In this document: piece by piece, positions 35,076 to 45,369 of the stretch
Layout: every line of letters begins with the position of its first letter
How positions within the stretch are numbered: position 1 is the stretch's first letter
DNA from: Morella rubra
Taxonomy: Eukaryota; Streptophyta; Magnoliopsida; Fagales; Myricaceae
Reading direction: 5' to 3'
Assembly (NCBI GenBank): GCA_003952965.2
Contig: CM025855.1
Location: forward strand, 30,842,854-30,906,853
DNA: 64,000 nt
Program-made: the position numbers and the translations under genes
The notes under the pieces: model-generated
Seen by the model: the letters and a program-made list of their open reading frames with translations, nothing else
Told to the model about the DNA's origin: nothing
The model's database searches: none

Positions 35076-37675
35076 TACTAGTATTGCGTCTGCAAACTGG
35101 CAAGGTAACGAGCAGAATCCACAAGAAGCTTGGCTACCCATCACCGAGTCCAGAAATGGCAACACATTTCTTGTCACGTTTCAAATACTGTGCTCCGGAA
35201 TTGGCATGCAAGCCCTTGTGCTTCCTGTTGCCTTCCCCGCACTTGGGTGGTAAGTTTTTCTGTTTTCCGTTTCATTGATTTAGTTTGTACTGCTTGACTT
35301 CAAATTGGCCAATAAGGAGGGAAGAGTTCACTGTATGATCCTGTCAAATGGATCGCTTACTCTCCATCTTTAGAAGCATTCACATCCCGCAGCTATCCCG
35401 GTTCAGTCTCTTCTCTCCATCAACCTTACCGTGTCCATCAGAGCCAAGGAGTGGAACCTCTAGCCGCCCTGATCCCATTTCTGATGTCTTCCTCTTTTAT
35501 ATCTTCGACGTTTCATATTCTATCGTAAAATTATGGATCCAAAGTACAAGCTAGTTGGCTTTATGTCTATGAAATATGCACCGTATTATCTGGAGAGTAT
35601 CAAATGTCTTTTACTACAGAAATTATACTATAACTTTGGACCCTTGAACAGAATTCTCAAGAGGGTAGGCAGCTTAGGCGCTTGTCTAACCCCATAAAAA
35701 CTACAAGGAGTCCTTACTACCGGCGCCAAAACTCTGTAGGCTAATCTCGCTGGTATAACAGAGTTTTAGTATTTGGTTTAATTTTTTCGCTGGTTGCAGG
35801 GCATGGGGTATTGTGTGTTTGTCCCTAGCGTTTGTGTGGCAGCTCTATACCATATGGCTTCTCGTCGTACTACACGAATCGGTCCCGGGAATCCGCTACA
35901 GCAGATACCTCCAGCTTGCAATCGCTGCGTTTGGTCAGTACCTCTGTTTGTCTAACGTTTGAGCTTTCATATTTAAATTTGTGATATAGGAGAGAGAGTT
36001 TTCGTTAGGTCCTTAAGTCAATGTAATTGTATTGCACTTTGTACAACTATCTCTGTTCTTTTAAGAAGGAAAATCAGACTCCTCCATCTGATAAATCTTC
36101 TGTAATATCTACTAAGTTTATCAAAATTTTAATTATTTCTTTGAGTTATAATGTTCTAATTATTAATTTTATTTAGAAAACAGAGGATTTCAACCAATAG
36201 ATTTCCATATTTATCTGCATTGTATTTTATCTCAACCTGATACATACAGAGGTGGCTGCTAACGTGATATTCTATATATAGGTGCAAAGCTAGGGAAGTT
36301 GCTCGCCATTTTCCCGGTGATGTACTTGTCGGGGGGTACGTGTGCCATGCTGATTATCACCGGAGGTCGGACCATGGAGCTCTTCTTCAGGACCATATGT
36401 CGTGGGGAGGCCGCGTGTCACGCGAAGTCAGTGAGCGGTGCAGAGTGGTTCTTGGTTTTCACGTGCATAGCAATTCTGATAGCCCAATTACCCAACCTGA
36501 ACTCCATAGCTTGGGTGTCTCTGGTTGGGAGCATCACGGCCGTTCTATACACTACTCTGATTTTGGTTTTTTCAATCGGAAAGGGTAGGCCCAGCGGCGT
36601 GTCCTACAGTCCATCTGAAGTGGGTGACTCTGGCATGGACAATATCAGTAGCATTCTGAATGCGCTTGGGATCATTGCTCTTGCTTTCAGAGGACACAAT
36701 GTTATCCTTGAGATACAGGTGGGTATTATTTCCAAAAATCCTCCATTGTGATCGTCGCCCCGAAACAAATTAGCCCATTGCCACACCAACTGGGGGGTCT
36801 AACGTTAGGGCATGACCTTGTGTACCTTTGCAGGGAACATTGCCATCGGGTCCAAAGCACCCATCCTATAAACCAATGAGGAAAGCAGTGGTAATATCTT
36901 ATACAATCATAGCCATGTGCCAATTTCCCCTTGCAATCGCTGGATTTTGGGCTTATGGAAATAAGGCGAGTAAATTTTCTCTTGTTTGTACTCTATGAGA
37001 TCTGTTATAGTATGCCGAAAACAGAGTAAAACAACATGAAACAGCTTTACTCTACAATCTATTAACCCCTCAAATTACGCCTGTCTTGTCGAAAACAGGC
37101 ATGCCATCAGCTGTTCTCGTCGAAGTCGCGTACGCCGAACGCAAATGTTCATATCTGATGATGACCATTTTGTTTCCTATAAATGACAGGTACCTTATAA
37201 TGGAGGATTACTGAGTGCATTTTCCAAAATCCACGGACACAACACCTCCAAGTTGACGATGGGCTTCGTTTACCTCATCGTTTTAGTCAACTGCTTGTGT
37301 ACATTCCAAGTGTACGCCGTGCCGGTTTTTGACAACTTGGAATTAAGGTACACAGCCAGGAAGAAGCAGCGGTGCCCAGGGTGGGTTCGCACGGGCTTAC
37401 GCGTTTTCTTTGGAGGGCTGGCTTTCTTAATAGCAGTGGCTTTTCCATTCTTGGGAAGCCTAGCTCCTCTAATAGGAGGCATCACGCTGCCTTTGACGCT
37501 TGCTTATCCGTGTTTCATGTGGCTTTCAATGAAGAAACCGCGGCCTAACGGTGCAGTGTGGTCTCTAAACTTGGGGTTGGGCTGCTTCGGCATTGTATTG
37601 AGTCTCCTATTAGTTGTTGCAGCGGGCTGGACTTTAGCTGACAAAGGCTTAGATGCCAATTTCTTCAAGCCTTAA
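35050..37675 (+). CDS. LHT8-like: transporter E: 5'-damaged near-identical copy of D
   Basis: Exons about 35050-35249, 35800-35933, 36282-36718, 36834-36965, 37190-37675; intron 4 has the same GC donor as D. If read from the ATG at 35050 it gives 462 residues. The normal start and about 32 N-terminal residues are gone, because sequence upstream of 35076 is an indel-ridden version of exon 1. The membrane domain is complete and identical to D. With no separate promoter and no divergence even in introns, it is either a very fresh duplicate or, more likely, an assembly duplicate of D. Function, if real, as for D. Confidence 0.6.
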
Positions 37676-38136
37676 TAACTTGTACTACGAAATTAAAGAA
37701 GACCAAACCCAATATTTATGTAATCTAAATCAGTAGCAAGGTATCCGGTGGTTAGGTTCGTCGATTAATTATGGGATGGACCATCTCCTGATAATGCCAA
37801 GCTTTGTAATTCACATTTATTGGGTATACAATTAGATGCATCTACACAAGTTAACATAAAAGTTCCTCGTCGTAGTTCTTTTGTGTATATTAAAGGGAAA
37901 TTTTCACTTTGTGCTGCAAAATTACCGGGTTAATGTAATTTTAAGAGTCCAAACTACCAAATTCGAAGTATTGGCCAGCATAAGATATCATGCTCTTAAT
38001 GACTGAAATTCCAATATGGCAATTGTCTTAGCACCGGCAGTATATATATGCCCAGAAGAATGGCCGGGGATACGATAACCGGCTGTACACTTGATTCATA
38101 AATAAGATCAACTTTCATACTCGTTACGCTGATTGC
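35076..38136 (+). repeat. 3.1-kb direct repeat containing transporter E, copy 2
   Basis: Partner of 31232-34360. It lacks 68 bp of intron 1 around 35713-35745, where the sequence becomes irregular. Confidence 0.9.
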
Positions 38137-39136
38137 CTCCTCTTTTTTTCAAAAAAAAAAAAAATTCGAGTATCATATGAAAATCAAAGCTGAAACTGCA
38201 AGTAAGATGCCTCCTCATATATATCTTTCTCACAACCAACCAAAATTACATCTTCAGTCCCAGTATCCATTTTGAAGTCATAGGCATCCAAGAAACTAAA
38301 GCCTAGCAGTCTTAACATAAATCCAAACTAAATCCAGATAATGCTCGTAAATATTAGGGTGTTCTCCAGAGTTAATCATGGGGGCAGACTATCGAGCAAG
38401 ATGGTCCGCTCTCTGATTAACACCGCGATTAATAAAACTATAGTAATAAGAAACAAAAGCAGAAATTGAATAAAAAGTATCAGAGAGCCGTCATGAATAC
38501 GCCAATCCTCTCTAGCAGAATACTCCAAGTCCGCAATCATCGCAACCAGTTGAATGTGGAAGTAACCTACCTAAATTTAGGACCCAAAAGAAAAAGAAAA
38601 TAATTGAAAGGCCAAAATAATCTACGTTACTTTCTCTAATATTTTTTGCACATACGTTACCCAGCTCCAACTGTTTGTTTAGCCCATGCATAATTATCGA
38701 TCGTCCAATCAAATAGCTTTGATTTGACAAGCGGACAAATGGGAGAAATTTCCCAACCGATGACGTCCCATCACGAGTCATCTAACGGAAACTGCAGCCA
38801 AACAAACATAAAGGATGGCAGTACCCTATTCCGCTTTTCAACAAATGGGGCTTCTAGTTGGTGCAGGCATGGAACAGCTTTTTGCAGGCACTCCAATAAA
38901 GAAACAGCCAATCAGAACCAACAGCAGTCGTCTCCCACCTCCCAAGACTCTAGGTGACAATTGACAAAACCAAGAGCACTCGGGACCCCTCTCCTATGAG
39001 ACATACGAAATGACCTTACTACCCACCCACATTAATGCATTTCAATTGTTGACACGGATAAAACTGACTTTTCGAAACTCATCCTCAAGTTAACATAATT
39101 AAAAAAAAATCAAATAAGAAAGGAAAATCCACTGAC
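38137..39136. other. intergenic; expected LEA2 last exon not found
   Basis: Noncoding apart from a possible retroelement scrap at 38389-38545. This is where the third exon of the LEA2-type gene should lie, but no frame on the minus strand resembles it. Confidence 0.45.
38389..38545 (-). pseudogene. possible RNase H-like retroelement scrap
   Basis: One minus-strand frame ends VNQRADHLAR and a stop. This resembles the C-terminal NxxADxLA motif of plant RVT_3 RNase H domains; a few upstream residues (EDWRIHDG) fit only after a frameshift. The match is short, so the call is tentative. Confidence 0.3.
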
Positions 39137-40120
39137 CTGTCCTGAGGCAAGGGGGAGCTGGTAATAGTGAAGTTCTAAGGGGGTAGCCGTTACATGGACC
39201 CCGAAGAATGTCGCTGGATTTCTGTACAAGAGTTTGACTGTCGAATTCAACGACAGCATATCTGTTGGCACTCCTGAATGATCATTCCCCGCCTGTAGGT
39301 TGAAGCTCTCGAACACTATGTTCTGCCCAGAAACAAACATAACGTTGGAGTTTCTTTTTTTTTTTCAGTGTTTGCTGAAATTAATAGAATACATCTACAT
39401 CCTCTCCTCTTTATCTCTCCGTAATTGTTAACTCAAAAGACAACAATATTAAAATCATTCAAGGAAAAACAAAAGGCTAAATTTACGGAATTTATCCGCC
39501 ATTAACGAAGAACAAGACTGGATAGAATCCCCATTTTTTCGGAAAAAACAAACTCCGCGAACTGAGACACGGAGTTGATGAATTTGGACACTCTATGGGC
39601 TGAATCACTTGCGCGACTCGGTTGACTCAGAGTGGCTCGTCAATAGCAGAAAGAGAAGCAAAGTAAGAGAAACTAACTCTACCTTAACCAAGACTTTAGG
39701 CTTGTAACTCTTACTCGCACCCCACAGAATCAAGGAGAAGACGGTGAAAAGCGCCAGGAAGAGAAAAACGAAGAAAAAGTATACCCTTGCTTTGTGGCAA
39801 GGACCCTCGAAGCCACTATCTTCGTCGTCGCCGTCGTCGTCGTCTTCGGGCACTGGCTCTCTCTGTAACTTCTTCCAGGCGGAGAGGTTTCTGGTGTTCT
39901 TAAGAGAGGCGGAGAACCTCGACGTGGACGACTCGCGGGAGTGGTGGATCGGCGAGCAGTGGTAGTAGTGGTGGGGAGAGCCGATTGGGCTCGACCCGTA
40001 CGACATTTTCTCGACGTCGTGATTGGATGGGCTCTGCACGAAGTACACAGGCCTCCGAGGCGATCCCGGGTCCATGCTCGTCACCTCGGAGTCCGACTTC
40101 GCATGCATTGTCACCGCCAT
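39137..40120 (-). CDS. LEA2/NDR1-HIN1-like membrane protein, 3' end missing
   Basis: Exon 1 is 40120-39683 (146 codons) and exon 2 is 39322-39137 (62 codons). N-terminus: HAKSDSEVTS, SPRRPVYFVQSPS, SPHHYYHCSPIHHSRESSTSRFSASL, an acidic stretch EDDDDGDDEDSG, then one membrane span at about residues 113-133. Exon 2 begins the LEA2 domain (FESFNLQAG, GVPTDMLSLNSTVKLLYRNPATFFGVHVTATPL in part). Relatives such as Arabidopsis At1g45688 have a further exon of roughly 130 residues completing the domain. Exon 2 ends in a good donor (gtcagt), but no such exon is present in the next kilobase. Reading through gives a stop at about 39110. Either the gene is truncated or the assembly lost sequence here. 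The biochemical role of this family is unclear. ATG 40120 was chosen because homologues start shortly before HAKSDSEV. Confidence 0.85.
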
Positions 40121-40290
40121 AACAGCCACACCACACAGGCAGAGACACAGAGAGGGAGAGGGAGGTGAAATAAAGAGGGTTAAAGAGTATAGTGGACTCT
40201 ATAATTGTTTTTGTTTACTTTCGCTTCTCCAAGAAAGCAAGTGTCAGATAACGCTCAGGACGGAGGTGAAGGAGAGAGGAAGCGAAAGAG

Positions 40291-40300
40291 ATATATATAG
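40291..40300 (-). promoter_or_regulatory. TATA box of the LEA2-type gene
   Basis: An alternating TA tract that reads tatatat on either strand, about 170 bp upstream of the minus-strand start at 40120. Confidence 0.4.
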
Positions 40301-41821
40301 AAGCTTTGCTGCAGCGCTTCGGAATACCAAAGGCTCCATGTTTTGTTCACCTGGGTTCCAATCCTAGGAATCGGATGGTCTGTGGGCGTGTCTTTCACGC
40401 TTTGCTGTACACCACGTCCTGCTTGACCGGCTGTGGACGTGTCTTTCACGCCCTTGGTCTTGTGAGGTAGACTTTGTTAATATCAATGTCGAGAGAATTC
40501 AGTAATCAAATTTTTTTAGGTAATTAAGTAATTAATTTTGTTAAAGCAATAATTTGAAAAGGCTCATAGTAACTCTGTTGGAAGAAGTTAATTAACAAAA
40601 AAAGAAAAAGAAAAAGGGTACTTTGCAGTTACCATAAAAGGACCCAAAATGCACCCTCTCTTGAAACTCCAGACGGCAAAGATTTGTCATCTTATCCCAA
40701 AGAAGGTACATGAGTCGTAATTACAATTTAAAGATTTTTCAACTACTCCATAAATGAAGGAAATAATTGTTATTTAAATAAAATAAAAAATTGGAAATCA
40801 GAGGCCAAGAGGGTAACAATAAGTGGGCTAAGTAGGAGGTACAAACTACAATGCACTCTGGCTGGTTTTAATGGTCCCTTGCGGTACAGTGTACGTGAGT
40901 CGTCGGGGTGTGACACAACAGAAGAAAGTGGAATGTCATTCTTAACCATGGGTAGACAAGAACGCCAGCTCTTCTGGCGGGGGTATTGTCGGGTATATAG
41001 CGGAATTTGGCTGCCGAAATGAGTTCGGAGCGAGTCAGTGGGTTTTTAAGGGTGGCTACATGCTTGGACTCGCGCTTCGCTTTTTATTTCTTTTTGGGCT
41101 GCTAGATTTGTGGAACCCACGGTCTGCAGTTTGCAATAGAGAGTAATTCAATAGCCTTTCGGAGTAGTATCTTAAATGGCAACTACTCTTACCCAGATGT
41201 TACGCAGACAGTCAAGTGCTAGCTGTAATTACGATCGTATTAAAATCCAAATCTATTATCTTGCAAAACTTTCCGTATAGCTCCAGATATAATACTTACA
41301 CGGTACTGCCTCCTTAGAAGCCATAAAAGCTTCGGAAAAAGGAAAAAAAAAATTTTGCTTCTGGAAATGGCAAAGGAGATTGTTCGAGTCGTTTAGGAAA
41401 AACCAAATTCTTTAATTACCCCACCCGTGACCAAATGCCTTTTTAGTGGGCCAGGGTATACTTTAGGCAAAGAATTGAGCGCCCACCGAATATTGAACAA
41501 CGACACAGGCCTTTCATAGACCAATTGACTTCGAAGGAAATAATACTTTATGTTAAAAGATTTGTTTCCTCTTTGGAGAGTCTAATCTGTTTGTTACTGT
41601 TAACGGATGAATACATTTATCGAATATTAATTTATTCAAAAACTTTTACAACTTGCTTGTTAGCTTAATTTAAAAAATATGGTTCGGGTGACTGTGGGCC
41701 AAGCCCATGCACTTTCTCAGAGGAGAAATATAAAATGGGCTTCCAATCAGATTAATTAATCAACCCCACAGAAAATTACACAAAACCCCAACACCAAACT
41801 CAGAAGGAAGGCCCAGTTATT
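40301..41821. other. intergenic
   Basis: Between the 5' end of the LEA2-type gene and the 3' end of CAO, both on the minus strand. No gene or repeat recognised. A 21-base-scale motif containing gtgtctttcacgc occurs twice at 40388 and 40439. Confidence 0.4.
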
Positions 41822-42961
41822 TCAAGGCCCATCTTTACTTAACTCGGGCTGGGCCGCTACCTTCTGGGTCTCCTCAAACTCTCGGATTAGATCAGGATCC
41901 ACGTTCTCCTCGGGCTCCCATGTGACCTCCTCCATATCCGTCCATTTCACCAAGTACTCCCTCTGCCCATCATCGCCGACTCTCTTCCCAACTACGCCCT
42001 CCGCTACAGCGTATTCCAGCCCAGCCTCGTAGTCCCTCACCAAGTCCTCTCCTATCAGACCCGGTTTGACCCACTCGTTATCTCTACCGTCCTTCCATTT
42101 GACCAAATACTCCAGGTGATCACCCTTGCCTCTCTTTTCCAGTATCTCCTGCACCTCCGCGTACTCGAATAATGCCTCCTCCAAATTCCTAAGCACGCTC
42201 TCAAGCCCCAACCTCCTAGCAAATTGCACTGGGTTCCCTTTGGGCGTAACTGTCAAGATCTCTTTGGCCAAATCCAACGGCGTGCGTCCCTTCTCATCTT
42301 CCACCTCTGGGTCCGCACCGAGATCCAGCAACAGCTTCACCACGCCGGGCTTAACATACCCAGCCGCCATATGAAGAGCCGTCAAGCCGCCGCTGTTATC
42401 ACAATGGTCAAGGTTCGCACCGGCCTCGGCTAGGAGCTTCACGCACGTCTCCGAGCCGAGCCCGGAGACGAAAACAAGCGCGGTGCGGCCATCTGGGTCC
42501 ACGGCGTCCACGTCGCGCATATCACCCTCCGCGGCAATGAGCTGCTGGAGAGCGGAATCGTCGGCTTTCTTGGCCGCGGTCCACCAGGGACTCTCGTACT
42601 CGGCCACCACATCTTTTGCTATGTAATCCGACGGTACCCACGAAGGGGCATGCCCGTCTTTCCACTCGATCAAGTACTCCATCCCGGTCCCACCTTCCAC
42701 CGCTCTGCTGCCGATGATTTTGCTAACCTCGCCATAGGACTCATCTTCGCTGCTGTTGAAGCTGGTCTGCGGAACTGTATTTTGTGCTTCTTGGAACTGC
42801 TTTTCTTGGTTTTGGATGGCAAAGACGGTGAAGTTAGGAGTAGTAATTTGGTTCGGTTTGAGGGTGAGATATTGTTGAGAAGGGAAAGAACAAGGGATGG
42901 CACCGAGTTTAAGGGGCAATTTGAGGCGAGAGAGAGATTGGTTGACTGATAAGGCGTCCAT
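41822..42961 (-). CDS. CAO: chloroplast signal recognition particle 43 kDa (cpSRP43)
   Basis: Intronless, 379 residues from ATG 42961 (Arabidopsis CAO is 373). An upstream in-frame GTG at 43018 is not a plausible plant start. The first ~55 residues are rich in Ser, Leu and Pro with few acids, as in a chloroplast transit peptide. Then chromodomain 1 at about 76-122 ([20 protein letters not shown]), an ankyrin block at about 130-250 ([40 protein letters not shown]), chromodomain 2 at about 267-311 ([15 protein letters not shown]) and chromodomain 3 at about 317-364 ([19 protein letters not shown]). cpSRP43 is a stromal chaperone that binds the L18 motif of light-harvesting chlorophyll proteins and, with cpSRP54 and ALB3, inserts them into thylakoids. 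Complete and intact. Confidence 0.98.
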   Translation of the reverse strand: MDALSVNQSLSRLKLPLKLGAIPCSFPSQQYLTLKPNQITTPNFTVFAIQNQEKQFQEAQNTVPQTSFNSSEDESYGEVSKIIGSRAVEGGTGMEYLIEWKDGHAPSWVPSDYIAKDVVAEYESPWWTAAKKADDSALQQLIAAEGDMRDVDAVDPDGRTALVFVSGLGSETCVKLLAEAGANLDHCDNSGGLTALHMAAGYVKPGVVKLLLDLGADPEVEDEKGRTPLDLAKEILTVTPKGNPVQFARRLGLESVLRNLEEALFEYAEVQEILEKRGKGDHLEYLVKWKDGRDNEWVKPGLIGEDLVRDYEAGLEYAVAEGVVGKRVGDDGQREYLVKWTDMEEVTWEPEENVDPDLIREFEETQKVAAQPELSKDGP

Positions 42962-45242
42962 GGGTGATGGGGCAGTGTAGGCTTCGCTAGTTGGTGATGG
43001 GTGGATTAGAGAAGGCACTGAACTATCGTCGCCAGGTGCGACCGTAAGCTAGGAGGAAGTGTGTTGGAGATAAGGAACCAAATCCAAGATCGCGGATGCG
43101 TTTAGGTAGGACCCATAGCTATTGCTTTGAGGCTTTCCGCGTGTTTTGCGCTAGTGTTTTCTAGCCAGAAACATGGCAATGGGCTTTGTATCCCGTTGTT
43201 CAGGCCTTGTTGTAAAGAAATGATGGTGGGGCTGCAATCTGCATTACGCTCTTCGGTTGCTTAGCCCAGAGTTTGGAATGAGAATGGTCCTTCCCAGCTG
43301 TGTTGGGTTCGGCCTTCCAATATGCCTTTGATCGCCCACATTAATTCGGCTTCAAATGTTCACTTGAACAGAACAGATTTGATTGACAGTGATGTTCTTT
43401 AAATTTGTTTATTTCAATAGAATTGCAAGATGTATGTGATCCCACAAATAAGGTCCTTTTTTTTCTTTTTCTTTTTTTTAAGCAAACATACATATTAAAA
43501 GTCGCTCTTGGCCATAGTCAAAGACTATAGCCAAGACAGGACGGTCGTGAAGGCGGTGAAGAACTCCAAATGGCTTTGGAGTCATGTGCAACAATCACAA
43601 AACCAAAGGTGAGATCGCTGCAAGGAAAGGAGCAGTGGTTGAGCAAAGTGCCACACTGACGTCCGTTGACAGAAGGCATAAGCATTAGATGACTTTGAGC
43701 AAACACTAGAAGAAAATCTAAAATGAACTAAAATAGGGAAGGCGCATGAGATCCAAGCGCTACCCTAGACGGTGCGCAAGGAGCACTCGCTTGTGGACGA
43801 GCCACCGAACAAAATGGAAGTGGAAGATCGGAGAATCAAGAGGAGGTTGGGAGGGCACGTGCATGTTGGTCGGCTATAAAATGTGGTAGATCTAGTCTTC
43901 TTCTCTCAGAACTAAAAACCCACAAAAAAAAAAAAAAAAAAAAACTTGTACAGAGAAAGAAAGAGAACAAAGCAAGGGAAGGGAGAAGTAGAAGAGGGGG
44001 AAGAGAGAAGGAGCCGTCTCAAGTCCTTCCCTTGTGAACGTGGTAGAAGGGGTAAGTGGGACATAGGCGCTAGAGAGAAAAGGGTGAAACCTTTCACAAA
44101 TAAGGTCCTTCAATTAAAGTCCTATATGAAATTAGAGGACTGAGAGTCTCAGGTACAAATATTACAGCCAACTTGTCAAGATTGTACTTGGAGCTGTCCC
44201 AAAGAATGTGATATTATCTCGTATTGGGATACAATATTGCCGGGAAAAGAAAATTTACGTTGCAATTATTTTCATTAATGTTTATTGAACAGTATCTAAC
44301 ACATTGCTGCGGAAAAACTTTCCATATGTATATGGATTCTTTCCGATTTCTTACCTGAATTCCACAATATTAGCTTGTAAAACAAGCATTCTTTTGCCAG
44401 CAAAATTTTTCTGTAAACAGCATTCAACGCGGCCTTGCTAAGATGCAAACAAGAACGGAGATCTTCAACGATGAATATTCTGTCAAACAGGCAAAAAGAC
44501 AAAGACTGTCCATCAAGGCTGAAGCCAATCATAGTTTACGCGTATACTTATTCTTTTAGTAACCTTTTATTGCTTTTTAATATCGAAGTTCGCACTCTTG
44601 TCTCATTTGTGAAGAGTCCTCTCCATCCTGGCCCTCCATTTTCTGTGGAACCCATCAAGAGAAGCGACATTCGCCGTTGATGAACACCCCTTGAGTGTAT
44701 GACCAAAACAAAGGGAACCTTCAGAGGGTCGCATGGCATGTTTGGGAAGTTAGAAAATTTAAATCAAATGAGAATTCCGTGTGTTTCGTCTGAAATCACG
44801 GGCATTACAGACTGTCGTCCAGCCCATGAATGAAAAAGCAATCAAACAAATGCCTACGCGGTTGTGCTGAGTTTCTTTCCCCAGCTTGTGAGTCCTCCTA
44901 ACACGGCAAGCATAATGCAATGAATTAGCTACCAATATTTCCACACGTAGTAGGACCTAATTGGGTACGCAATCCACGGTGGAAAAATGGAAAAAAAAAA
45001 ACAAAAAGAGAGTTTCTAGATTGGACCCACCACCGCTTTTCGTAGCCTACTAACCCAACCGCATGTCACATATGGTATAATGGTTCACACGGTCCCAACC
45101 GACACCAAATTGGCTCTGCTTTTTTTTGTTTCTAATTTTTCTTAACACCACTTCAAATTCTCCCCCTTTTGTGCTTTGGCTTCCCTCCTCCTTGCATGCG
45201 TTGCACTTTAAAATATGTTGATAGACAGTTACCTCTAAAGCC
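42962..45242. other. intergenic
   Basis: Contains the CAO promoter region and the upstream region of the SKS gene. A poly-A run lies at about 43924-43944 beside a purine-rich tract. Small minus-strand frames at 43518-43706 and 43892-44113 have no family resemblance. No delimitable element. Confidence 0.4.
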
Positions 45243-45249
45243 TATAAAA
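45243..45249 (+). promoter_or_regulatory. TATA box of the SKS gene
   Basis: tataaaa 127 bp before the ATG at 45370, followed by a CT-rich leader at about 45288-45325. Confidence 0.6.
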
Positions 45250-45369
45250 GTGTCTCATACTGTAACCCTTCCCAAAACCCAGAAGCGACTCTCTCTCCCA
45301 CTCTCCCTCTGTGTGTCTCTCTATCTGCCCTTGAGGCTCGATCCATTTTCACTTTCTCCTGCCCACAAC

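Noticed and set aside
43518-44113. Minus-strand frames that at first suggested an RNase H-type retroelement tail
   Set aside because: No catalytic motif could be aligned and the second frame is mostly a translated poly-T/CT tract.
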